A stretch of DNA of 16,396 bases from RPQJ01 sp041910015 (GTDB taxonomy: Bacteria; Pseudomonadota; Gammaproteobacteria; Steroidobacterales; Steroidobacteraceae). This document shows positions 7,136 through 14,260 of the stretch, one piece after another (position 1 is the stretch's first letter; each line of letters opens with the position of its first letter). Position numbers and translations under genes: made by a program. The DNA lies in NCBI GenBank assembly GCA_041910015.1, contig JAYRRR010000061.1:1-16396 (forward strand), written 5' to 3'. Below the pieces are notes generated by a model. That model saw only the letters and a list, made by a program, of their open reading frames with translations. It was not told the origin of the DNA and made no database searches.

Positions 7136-7933
7136 TCAGCCGCCGGCGGCGTCTCCGCGCGCAATCCGGGCGAGGTCCAGGAACACGGGCTTTTCGCCGC
7201 CCCCGTGCACCTCGAGCTTGGCGCCGCTCACGTAGGCGGCCAGCGGCGAGGCCAGGTAGAGGCAGGCGTCCGCCACGTCGCGCGGCGTGCCCATGCGCTG
7301 CAACGGCAGCATCGCACCCACCCGCCGCAGGCCGGCCTTGCCACCGTAGTGTTCGAGCGAGTTGTCGGTGGCCACAAGGCCCACGATCAGCGCATTGACG
7401 CGGACGCGCTGCGGCCCCCACTCCATCGCGAGCGACTCGGTGAGGTTCAGCAGCCCGGCCTTGGCGGCGCCGTAGGCGGCGGTACGCGGCGACGAGCGGA
7501 CAGCCGCGACGCTCGAGATGTTGATGATCGAGCCGCCCGCTGCCTGGTCCTTCATGACGGCGTACGCGGCCTGCGACAGGAAAAAGGCGGAAGTCAGGTT
7601 GAGCTGGATGACCTTTTCGATCAGCGCGGGGGAACAGGTTGCGGAATCGACCTCGGGGCTGCCGCCGGCATTGTTGACCAGGACGTCCAGCCCGCCGAGA
7701 TCGCGCGCAATGCCCTCGACCAGCGCGTGGCACTGCTCGGCCCGGCGTACGTCGCAGCGGCGGAACACAGCCTCGCGTGCCCCGCTCGCCGGCAGCGCCT
7801 CGGGCTCGGTGCGGCCACAGACGACGACATCGGCGCCGCGCTCGAGGAACGCCTCCGCGATGCCGCGGCCGATACCGGCCGTGCCGCCGGTCACCAGAAC
7901 ACGGCGGCCCGAAAAGTCCAGCACTGCTTCCAC
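7136..7933 (-). CDS. Short-chain dehydrogenase/reductase (classical SDR)
   Basis: This 265-residue NAD(P)-dependent oxidoreductase interconverts an alcohol and a ketone in the cytoplasm. The cofactor loop is TGGTAGIG (15-22), the adenine-ring Asp is in CDV (60-62), the structural motif is NNAG (87-90), and the catalytic residues are N112, S141, Y154 and K158 (YGAAK). R41 after VVVCG could favour NADP(H), though this is not firm. The length is normal for classical SDRs. The start is GTG at 7933, with a second in-frame GTG at 7924; neither has a clearly better ribosome-binding site. It is the first gene of the minus-strand block, divergent from the acyl-CoA synthetase, and its promoter overlaps a perfect inverted repeat. 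The substrate is unknown; hydroxysteroid or other secondary alcohols are plausible in this context. Confidence 0.95.
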   Translation of the reverse strand: MEAVLDFSGRRVLVTGGTAGIGRGIAEAFLERGADVVVCGRTEPEALPASGAREAVFRRCDVRRAEQCHALVEGIARDLGGLDVLVNNAGGSPEVDSATCSPALIEKVIQLNLTSAFFLSQAAYAVMKDQAAGGSIINISSVAAVRSSPRTAAYGAAKAGLLNLTESLAMEWGPQRVRVNALIVGLVATDNSLEHYGGKAGLRRVGAMLPLQRMGTPRDVADACLYLASPLAAYVSGAKLEVHGGGEKPVFLDLARIARGDAAGG

Positions 7934-7949
7934 CAGCCTCGTCCTCGCG

Positions 7950-7982
7950 TCACGCGAAATTATCTGCTACGGTTTCGCGTGA
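7950..7982. promoter_or_regulatory. Candidate operator: perfect 10-bp inverted repeat in the divergent promoter
   Basis: TCACGCGAAA (7950-7959) and TTTCGCGTGA (7973-7982) are perfect inverted copies separated by 13 bp, so the arm centres lie 23 bp apart, about two helical turns. The repeat covers the proposed -10 of the dehydrogenase promoter and lies upstream of the acyl-CoA synthetase. This is what an operator for a dimeric repressor looks like. The TetR-type and LuxR-type regulators in this window are possible binders, but nothing in the sequence says which. Confidence 0.65.
7959..7964 (-). promoter_or_regulatory. Probable -10 hexamer of the dehydrogenase promoter
   Basis: On the minus strand this reads GATAAT, five of six matches to TATAAT. 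Transcription would begin near 7952 and leave about 19 nt before the GTG at 7933. No good -35 is seen at the usual distance, which fits an activator-dependent or weak promoter. The hexamer sits between the arms of the inverted repeat. Confidence 0.45.
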
Positions 7983-7990
7983 AGTTGAAT

Positions 7991-8025
7991 TTGAATTCGA
8001 TTGACGCCCGACCTGGTTTTATAGA
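7991..8025 (+). promoter_or_regulatory. AT-rich promoter region of the acyl-CoA synthetase
   Basis: This AT-rich patch in GC-rich DNA contains TATAGA (8020-8025) as a possible -10 and TTGACG (8001-8006), which is 13 nt away and too close for a normal -35. GAATT and AATTC form a small inverted repeat at 7987-7998. The start codon lies only about 10 nt past the expected transcription start and has no clear ribosome-binding site, so a nearly leaderless message is possible. Confidence 0.3.
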
Positions 8026-8041
8026 CGTTCCGGCGACACCC

Positions 8042-9589
8042 ATGCAAGCCCCACTCCCCACGACGGGTCCCGCCGCGCTGGCGTCCGCGGTCGCGCGGTT
8101 CGGCGACGACGTCGCGCTCGAAGAGTCCGGTGTCCGCTGGACCTATCGCGACCTCGCCGCGGAGGTACGACGCGCCGCAGCGGCCTTCGTCGCGGCCGGG
8201 TTGCAGCATGGCGACCGCGTCGCGGTCTGGGCGCCGAACATCGGGCGATGGATTGTCGCCGCGCTCGGCGCGCAGTCGGTCGGCGGCATCCTGGTGCCGC
8301 TCAACACCCGCCTCAAGGGACGTGAGGCCGGCTTCATCCTGAACCGCAGCGGGGCGCGCCTGCTCGTCCACGCCGGCGAACTGCTCGGCACGCGTTTCGC
8401 CGACCTGCTCGAGGGCGAGGAACTGCCCGCGCTCGAGCGACGCATCGTGCTCGACGGCCCCGAATGGGACACGTTCCTCGACGCAGGCACGGCCGTCACG
8501 GCAGCGGAACTCGACGCGCGCCTGGACCGGCTGCGCGGCGACGACATCGCCGACATCCTGTTCACCTCGGGCACGACCGGTCGACCCAAAGGGGTCATGA
8601 GCTCGCACGCGCAAAACGTCCGCGTGTTCGACGCGTGGTCATCCATCGTCGGGCTCGAGCGCGGCGACCGCTACCTGATCGTCAACCCGTTCTTCCACGC
8701 TTTCGGCTACAAGGCCGGCTGGCTCGCCTGCCTGCTGCGCGGCGCGACGATCCTGCCGCTCGCGCTGTTCGACGCCGACGTCGTCCTGCAGCGCATCGTC
8801 GCCGAGCGCATCTCCGTGCTGCCCGGGCCGCCGACGCTGTTCCAGTCGCTGCTGACGAACCGCGGGCGCACGCCCGTGGACGTTTCCTCCCTGCGCCTCG
8901 CCGTCACCGGCGCGGCGAGCGTACCGGTGTCGCTGATCGAGCGCATGCGCTCCGAACTCGGCTTCCGCACGGTCATCACGGGTTACGGCCTGACCGAATC
9001 GACCGGCTGCGTCAGCATGTGCCGGCCCGGCGACAGCCCCGAGCGCATTGCCCGCACCTGCGGCGCGCCGCTGCCGGGCATCGAGGTACGCGTCGTCGAC
9101 GAAGCCGGTCGGGAGGTACCACGCGGTGCCGAAGGCGAGTTGCTGGTGCGCGGCTACAACGTGATGCTGGGCTATTTCGACGACGAGGCCGCCACGCGCG
9201 AAGCTGTCGACGCCGAAGGCTGGCTGCACACCGGCGACGTCGGTGTCATGGACGAGTCCGGTTATCTGCGCATCACGGATCGCAAGAAGGACATGTTCAT
9301 TGTCGGCGGCTTCAACTGCTACCCGGCGGAGATCGAAAACCTGCTGAGCGCGCATCCGGCCATCGCGCAAGTGGCCGTCGTCGGTGCGCCGGACGAGCGC
9401 ATGGGGGAAGTGGGCCACGCCTATGTCGTGCTGCGCCCGGGCGCGGCGCTCGACGAGCCTGCGCTCGTCGCCTGGTGTCGCGAGAACATGGCCAACTACA
9501 AGGTGCCGCGGCGCGTGTTCTTCGTGACCGAGCTGCCGACCACGGCCTCGGGCAAGGTTCAGCGCTTCGCGCTGCGCGCGGAGCAATGA
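8042..9589 (+). CDS. AMP-dependent acyl-CoA synthetase (class I adenylate-forming)
   Basis: This 515-residue enzyme activates a carboxylic acid to its CoA thioester through an acyl-AMP. The phosphate loop is FTSGTTGRPKG (174-184), motif A5 is GYGLTEST (314-321), TGD is at 397-399, the hinge and A8 motif run from DRKKDM (413-418) to GGFNCYPAEIE (422-432), and the catalytic lysine is K505 in TASGKVQR. The domains are complete and the length is normal. The N-terminal part (PNIGRWIVAALGAQSVGG, 65-82) recalls FadD3-like ligases used on cyclic or branched acids, but that is only a resemblance. The ATG at 8042 is chosen because the family N-terminus starts there; the frame is open far upstream through the divergent promoter, without family similarity. 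DUF2889 follows after 61 nt. Confidence 0.95.
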   Translation: MQAPLPTTGPAALASAVARFGDDVALEESGVRWTYRDLAAEVRRAAAAFVAAGLQHGDRVAVWAPNIGRWIVAALGAQSVGGILVPLNTRLKGREAGFILNRSGARLLVHAGELLGTRFADLLEGEELPALERRIVLDGPEWDTFLDAGTAVTAAELDARLDRLRGDDIADILFTSGTTGRPKGVMSSHAQNVRVFDAWSSIVGLERGDRYLIVNPFFHAFGYKAGWLACLLRGATILPLALFDADVVLQRIVAERISVLPGPPTLFQSLLTNRGRTPVDVSSLRLAVTGAASVPVSLIERMRSELGFRTVITGYGLTESTGCVSMCRPGDSPERIARTCGAPLPGIEVRVVDEAGREVPRGAEGELLVRGYNVMLGYFDDEAATREAVDAEGWLHTGDVGVMDESGYLRITDRKKDMFIVGGFNCYPAEIENLLSAHPAIAQVAVVGAPDERMGEVGHAYVVLRPGAALDEPALVAWCRENMANYKVPRRVFFVTELPTTASGKVQRFALRAEQ

Positions 9590-9619
9590 CCAGCTGCACG
9601 CGCAGGGGCCAACGCGCAC

Positions 9620-9635
9620 CCGCGCCCAGGCGCGG
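9620..9635 (+). repeat. Short intercistronic hairpin
   Basis: CCGCGCC (9620-9626) and GGCGCGG (9629-9635) pair perfectly around CA, in the 61-nt gap between the synthetase and DUF2889 genes. It ends 15 nt before the DUF2889 start and could influence its translation. It may also be chance in such GC-rich sequence. Confidence 0.25.
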
Positions 9636-9650
9636 CCGCCGGACCCCGCG

Positions 9651-10442
9651 ATGACGATGCGGCCACCCGGACGCAACGCCAACGCCCACTTCGGCGAGGG
9701 CATCTTCCGGCGGCGGCTGCGTCTGATTGCCGAGGCTGGCCAGGTCCGCGCCGGGCTCGAGGACACCAATCACGCGATGCGGCTCGTCCTGCGGCACGAT
9801 GGCGAGAGAGTCACGGACGTGGAACCCCGCATGACGCGCATTCCGGTCTCCACGTGCCCGGGTGCGGTCGGGCCGCTGCGCGCGTTCGTCGGCCTGCCAC
9901 TCGCGCCCTACCCACTGCGGTCGTCGGCGGTCGTCAGCGCGCGCGCCAACTGCACCCACCTGCATCACCTGGTGCTGCTCGCGATGGCGCACGCCCTGCG
10001 CAGCGGCGTGCGGGAGTACGAAGTCGAAGTCCCCGACGAGCATCCCGCGCCGGTGTGGGCCAGCGTCCGCCGCGACGGCATGGAAATCCATCGCTGGCGG
10101 ACATTCGAGGGCTGCATCGTCGGCCCTGACGAACTGGCCGGCCTGCCGCTCAGCGCCGGCATCGCGCGCTGGGCGGCCGAGCGCTTCGCGGGCGACACGC
10201 TGGAAGCCGCTTTCATATTCGCAAACGCCTACGTGGTCAGCTTCTCGCGCCGCTACGAAGTGAACGCATACGCCGGGCAGCGCCCCGCTGCCTACGGCCA
10301 GATGTCCGGCAAGTGCTATGGCTATCAGCCGGAAGTCTTGAGGCAGGGCGGCATCTATTTCGCCAACGCCATCGACACGACCGCACCGGACACGCCGCTG
10401 CTGGCCGACTTCGACCAGGATCTCCGACGGGGCGCCGACTGA
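9651..10442 (+). CDS. DUF2889 family protein
   Basis: This 263-residue protein is recognised as DUF2889 from LEDTNHAMRLVLRHDG (36-51), the TCPGA motif (68-72), GLPL (81-84) and RANCTHLHHL (98-107). The family has no established biochemical function known to me. The conserved Cys, His and Asp residues could bind a metal or form an active site, but this is speculation. No signal peptide or membrane segment is seen, so it is probably cytoplasmic. The start is ATG at 9651, with another in-frame ATG at 9657; the ribosome-binding site is weak (GGA about 7 nt upstream). It probably shares a transcript with the acyl-CoA synthetase, which suggests a role on the acid, the CoA ester or a downstream intermediate. 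A perfect hairpin overlaps its stop codon. Confidence 0.85.
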   Translation: MTMRPPGRNANAHFGEGIFRRRLRLIAEAGQVRAGLEDTNHAMRLVLRHDGERVTDVEPRMTRIPVSTCPGAVGPLRAFVGLPLAPYPLRSSAVVSARANCTHLHHLVLLAMAHALRSGVREYEVEVPDEHPAPVWASVRRDGMEIHRWRTFEGCIVGPDELAGLPLSAGIARWAAERFAGDTLEAAFIFANAYVVSFSRRYEVNAYAGQRPAAYGQMSGKCYGYQPEVLRQGGIYFANAIDTTAPDTPLLADFDQDLRRGAD

Positions 10443-10457
10443 ATCGCCGCCCCGTCG
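10425..10457. terminator. Bidirectional terminator-like hairpin between convergent genes
   Basis: CGACGGGGCG (10425-10434) and CGCCCCGTCG (10448-10457) pair perfectly over 10 bp around a 13-nt loop that holds the DUF2889 stop codon. It fills the 33-nt gap between two convergent genes, the place expected for a shared terminator. No T-run follows on either strand, so termination may need Rho or rely on the stem alone. Confidence 0.6.
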
Positions 10458-10475
10458 AAGCCGGCTAACCCGCGC

Positions 10476-12881
10476 TCACCACTTGTAGGCGAATGTCACC
10501 ATCGCCGTCCTGGGTTCCTGCCAGTTGGCGTTGCGGAACATGCTGAAGTCGATGCCCTGGACCAGTTTGTCCGAGTCGAGCAGGTTCTTGACGAACAGCG
10601 ACACGTCCATCGTGCCACCACCGAGCGGGATGTCCGCGAACAGCAGGCGGGCGTTCACCTGCGTCGAGGCCGGAATGCCGTTGGTCTCCTTCCAGTAGGT
10701 GCCGCCTGCGTTGGGTGCCGCGAGGTCCTTGTTCACCGCATACAGATAGTAGTCGTCGACGAAGTTGTAATCGACGATCAGACGCAGGTCGCCTTCGTCC
10801 GTCTGCATCAGCCGGCCGTCGAACCCGGCGCTCAGCGTGTTCTCCGGCGCGTACCCCGGGAGACGGTTGCTGGCCGTGTCGATCAGCGAGTTCACGTTCG
10901 GCGGGTTCAGCTTGTTGTCGATGAACTCCTCGAAGGTGGAATCGAGGTAGCCGTAGTTCAGGTACACCGTCCAGCCATCGGCCACGAGCGCGCGCGCTTC
11001 GATCTCGATGCCCTGGTTGGTCATCTCGCCGGCGTTCTGCATGATCGACTGCGTCGTGCCCGGCACGAGCATCGTGCTCTGGCGTTCGGTGATCACTGTG
11101 TAGAACACGGTTCCGTTCAGCGTCACCCGTCCGTCCCACAGCGTCGACTTGGCGCCCAGTTCGTAGGACATCGAGTACTCGGGGTCGTACGGCGTGGTCA
11201 CCGCCGGGTTGATGAGCTCGGAACTGAACCCGCCGCTCTTGAAGCCACGCGCCACGCGGGCGTAGAAGTTGAGGTCGTCGCTGAACTTGTACGACAGCGA
11301 CGCCATCGGTGTCGTGCCCGTCCAATCCTCGCGGTACGTCGTCATCGGCAGGCAGGACTGGCGCAGCGCCGCGCACGCCGCCGGGTCGTCCGTGAGGAAC
11401 GCACCGTGGTAGCCGCTGGTCAGGTAGCCGTGGGTGAAGCCCTCGCGCTCCTCCTCCGTGTAGCGGATACCGACCGTGCCGGTCCAGTTGTCGACGAACT
11501 CCCAGTCCATCTGGGCGAAGGCCGCCTTGGCCTCCGTGTCGGCGCCCAACTTGCCGCTGCGCGGCGCCTGCGCGAGCAGCGAGAAGTTCTGGAAGCCGTG
11601 CGACGTGCCTTCGTCGGTGAAGTAGTAGAGCCCGAGGACGTAGTGCAGCCGATCATGATTGCCGAGCCACTGCAGTTCGTGCGATGTCTGCGTGTAGTCG
11701 GTGTTGCGGTCGAAGTGCGCGGCCATGCCCCAGGTGCGCCCCGGAGCACAACCGCCCGGCACGGGGAAGTAACAGATCGACGTCAACGGCGTGCCGGTGA
11801 GGCTCGTCTGGTCGCGGTAGGACATGTCGCGCGTCGCGAAGATGTACCTGATCTCCTCCGTGTCGGTGATGTTCCAGTTCAGCCGCGCCATGTGCGCGGT
11901 GTTCTTGCTCCTGTCGTACAGGTCCAGGCCCGCGGGCGTGCTCACGGTGTCGGGCCGCCTGGTCGTGACGTAGGGCCGCATCGCATTCTCGATCGCGCCA
12001 CCGAGCACCGCCCCGAACGTCGTCGGGAACGTACCCTGCGAGCCAGCCGGAGGCATGCCGACTTTCCAGCCGCTCAACGCATAGAGCGACACTGGCGGCG
12101 GCGTGTTGTTGGTCTCGGAGTAATCGTAGGAATAGGTCAGTTGCAGATCGTCGGTGAAGTCCAGCGTCGCAGCAACGCGGTAGGCCTCGCGATCCAGCGC
12201 CCCCATGTCCTCGCCGGTCAGGTTCCGCGCCCAACCGTCCATTGTCTCCTTGCGCCCGTTGAGGCCCACGCTGAGGATGCCGAGCCGCGGCAGGTCCATC
12301 CCGATGCGGTATATCTGGTGGTTGAAGTTGCCGACCTCGACGCCCGCGCTGCCACGGAACTCGCCGGACGGCTTGCGCGAGACGAAGTTGATCGCGCCAC
12401 CCTCGGTGTTGCGGCCGAACAGCGTGCCCTGCGGGCCGCGCAGCACTTCCACGCGCTCGAGGTCGACGACGTCGAGCACGCCGCCCTGGCTCTTGCCGAG
12501 GTAGGCACCGTCGAGGTAGACGCCCACGGGCGGGTCGGCCCAGATGGCCGGCTGGCCCTGGACCGAGCCGCGGATGCCGATGACCATGATGCCGTTCGAA
12601 CTCGGGCTCATGCGCGTAAACAGGTTCGGCGCCGTCGAACCGAGGTCGGCGATCGTGTCGATGCCGCGCGTCGTGAGTTCGTCGGCCGTGATCGCCGTGA
12701 TGGAAATCGGCGTCTCCTGGAGCTTTTCCTCACGTTTCTGCGCCGTGACGACGATCTCCTCCAGTGCCGGCGCCTCCGGCGCCTCCGCCGGAGCGGCCGC
12801 GATGGCCGTGCCCGAGATGCCCGCGAGAAGAACTGCCGGAACGCCGAGACGCCACGGCTGCCTGAAATCCGATGAGTGCAT
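10476..12881 (-). CDS. TonB-dependent outer-membrane receptor
   Basis: This 801-residue receptor imports a bulky substrate across the outer membrane using TonB/ExbBD energy. A signal peptide covers about 1-30 (hydrophobic GVPAVLLAGISGTAIAAA). The TonB box region is EEIVVTAQKREE (41-52). A plug domain follows, containing VEVLRGPQGTLFGRNT and GGAINFVSRKP, then a 22-strand-type barrel with VARGFKSGGF, and the chain ends in the aromatic K-W typical of barrel proteins. No FecA-type signalling extension is present between signal peptide and TonB box. It resembles receptors abundant in sphingomonads and gammaproteobacteria that degrade complex organics; siderophore uptake cannot be excluded. The ATG at 12881 is chosen for its signal peptide and a GGGGGA site 6 nt upstream; the frame stays open to 13850 but overlaps the TetR gene. 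Confidence 0.95.
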   Translation of the reverse strand: MHSSDFRQPWRLGVPAVLLAGISGTAIAAAPAEAPEAPALEEIVVTAQKREEKLQETPISITAITADELTTRGIDTIADLGSTAPNLFTRMSPSSNGIMVIGIRGSVQGQPAIWADPPVGVYLDGAYLGKSQGGVLDVVDLERVEVLRGPQGTLFGRNTEGGAINFVSRKPSGEFRGSAGVEVGNFNHQIYRIGMDLPRLGILSVGLNGRKETMDGWARNLTGEDMGALDREAYRVAATLDFTDDLQLTYSYDYSETNNTPPPVSLYALSGWKVGMPPAGSQGTFPTTFGAVLGGAIENAMRPYVTTRRPDTVSTPAGLDLYDRSKNTAHMARLNWNITDTEEIRYIFATRDMSYRDQTSLTGTPLTSICYFPVPGGCAPGRTWGMAAHFDRNTDYTQTSHELQWLGNHDRLHYVLGLYYFTDEGTSHGFQNFSLLAQAPRSGKLGADTEAKAAFAQMDWEFVDNWTGTVGIRYTEEEREGFTHGYLTSGYHGAFLTDDPAACAALRQSCLPMTTYREDWTGTTPMASLSYKFSDDLNFYARVARGFKSGGFSSELINPAVTTPYDPEYSMSYELGAKSTLWDGRVTLNGTVFYTVITERQSTMLVPGTTQSIMQNAGEMTNQGIEIEARALVADGWTVYLNYGYLDSTFEEFIDNKLNPPNVNSLIDTASNRLPGYAPENTLSAGFDGRLMQTDEGDLRLIVDYNFVDDYYLYAVNKDLAAPNAGGTYWKETNGIPASTQVNARLLFADIPLGGGTMDVSLFVKNLLDSDKLVQGIDFSMFRNANWQEPRTAMVTFAYKW

Positions 12882-12969
12882 GTCATGTCCCCCAATGGTG
12901 GGTGTCTGTCTGGATCGACGTTCCCGGACGATGTGCGCCCGCCGCACCTTCGACCGATGCCCTGTCTCC

Positions 12970-12994
12970 TGCCACGTTGCCTGTGGCACGTTGC
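12970..12994. promoter_or_regulatory. Inverted and direct repeats in the TetR-TonB receptor gap
   Basis: The 125-nt gap holds TGCCAC (12970-12975) and GTGGCA (12983-12988) as a perfect inverted repeat. It also holds CACGTTGC twice, at 12973-12980 and 12987-12994, as a 14-nt-spaced direct repeat. Both lie about 90-115 nt upstream of the receptor start, suitable for a regulator site. No clear -10/-35 pair is visible, so the receptor may have its own regulated promoter here or be read from upstream. Confidence 0.35.
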
Positions 12995-13006
12995 AGTCGA
13001 CTTCGT

Positions 13007-14239
13007 TCAACGCTTCACTCCCCGCAACATGATCGACGCGGCCTGCGCCGACACGGCGTCGCGCTCCCCCGCCGGGACCTCGCGCGAGGTGACGAGATAA
13101 CGCACGCCAAACGTCGCAAGGGTGTGGCACGCACGCACGACGGCGGCCTGCGGCGCGGGAAACCCGGCGGCGGCGGCGATGCGCGCAAAGGGCCGCCCGA
13201 TCCGCGCCACCTGTCCGTCGTAGAACGAGCGCGCGAGAACCGGAAACCGGGCGCTCTCCTGCACGAGGAGCTGGTGCAGGCGAATCGAGCGCGGCTCGAG
13301 GTGCAGGTCGAGCGCCGCGCGGCAGAGCCGCTGCAGTTGCCGCGACGGGCCGCCGGCGCGCGGCACGGCAATGTCGACACGGGCCGCCGCAACGACCTCG
13401 CGACCGATAACATGCTCGAACAGGCCTGCCTTGGAGCCGAACTGCCGGTAGATCGTCGCGCGCGCGATGCCGCTGTCCGTCGTGATGCGACCGAGACTCG
13501 CGGCGTCGAAGCCGTGCGCCAGGAATTCGTCGGCAGCCGCATCGCACAGGGCGGCGAACCGCTCGCGGCTCAGCCGCAACCTGCTCCGGTCCACCGGCGC
13601 GCCCGGTCGTGGTGCCGACCTCACGCGAGCCGGCGAACAGTCGCCGGCGGCAACTGCCGCGAGGCCATGGAGGAACAGGTCCACGGCCAGCCGTACCTGC
13701 GCCCGACGCTGCGGCGGCGATGGCGGCGGGTGACCGAGGAAATGCCGGGTGCCCTCCACGGCGAGGCCACCGAGACGGGTTGCCAGGTCCATCGACTGCC
13801 CGGCCGGGCAGTCGATGCGACCCTGGACCGCCAGTGCCTCGAGCAGGCACGCGATTTCGCTGCTGGCGGTGCGGCGGTAGTCGCGGATGGCCGCAGAGAG
13901 CCCTGGCATGCGCTGCATCGCGAGAATGTTGGCGCGGAACAGGCCGAAGTTCCGCGGTGCAAAGAGACTCCCGGACAGGCTCATGGCCACGGCTTCGAGC
14001 GCCGCATGCGCGTCGGCGCGGCCGGGCACGGCGGCGGCCAGCTTCCCGGTCAGGTTGGCGCGCACGACCTGGTCGAACAGGTCCTCCTTGTCGCGGAAAG
14101 ACGCATAGATGGCCTGCTTGCTCACCTTCGCGTCGGCCGCAATGCGGTCGAGGCTGGTGCGCTCGAAACCGTCGTGCAGAAAATGGCGCGCAGCAGCGCT
14201 CATGATTCTATCCCGGTGCCCGGTGCCAGCACGTGTCAC
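13007..14239 (-). CDS. Tandem double-TetR transcriptional regulator
   Basis: This 410-residue protein is about twice the normal TetR length and has two complete DNA-binding domains. The first (about 8-57) contains GFERTSLDRIAADAKVS, then IYASFRDKEDLF. The second (about 226-275) contains GFDAASLGRITTDSGIAR, then IYRQFGSKAGLF. Each is followed by a helical ligand-binding-type region (60-200 and 278-410), joined by a Pro/Arg-rich linker (about 201-222). One chain could therefore act like a TetR dimer, or bind two sites or two ligands. GTG at 14239 is preferred because RDRIM (9-13) belongs to helix 1; the ATG at 14203 would cut that helix. It follows the sulfatase stop by 21 nt and precedes the TonB receptor gene, so it probably regulates sulfatase and receptor. 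Confidence 0.93.
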   Translation of the reverse strand: MTRAGTGHRDRIMSAAARHFLHDGFERTSLDRIAADAKVSKQAIYASFRDKEDLFDQVVRANLTGKLAAAVPGRADAHAALEAVAMSLSGSLFAPRNFGLFRANILAMQRMPGLSAAIRDYRRTASSEIACLLEALAVQGRIDCPAGQSMDLATRLGGLAVEGTRHFLGHPPPSPPQRRAQVRLAVDLFLHGLAAVAAGDCSPARVRSAPRPGAPVDRSRLRLSRERFAALCDAAADEFLAHGFDAASLGRITTDSGIARATIYRQFGSKAGLFEHVIGREVVAAARVDIAVPRAGGPSRQLQRLCRAALDLHLEPRSIRLHQLLVQESARFPVLARSFYDGQVARIGRPFARIAAAAGFPAPQAAVVRACHTLATFGVRYLVTSREVPAGERDAVSAQAASIMLRGVKR

Positions 14240-14260
14240 GGGTTGTGATCCCGGGCCGGA

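Noticed and set aside
8001..8025. TTGACG and TATAGA as a sigma70 promoter pair
   Set aside because: The spacing is only 13 nt, too short for a standard promoter. The region is kept only as a low-confidence promoter area.
7205..8041. An N-terminal extension of about 279 residues on the acyl-CoA synthetase frame
   Set aside because: It runs antisense through the dehydrogenase gene and the divergent promoter. The family N-terminus begins at the ATG at 8042.
11406..12875. A 489-residue open frame on the plus strand inside the TonB receptor gene
   Set aside because: Compositionally an antisense shadow (Arg, Val, Asp, His rich) with no motif; the receptor on the minus strand is clear.
12882..13850. 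An N-terminal extension of the TonB receptor frame
   Set aside because: It overlaps the double-TetR gene. The signal peptide and ribosome-binding site fix the start at 12881.
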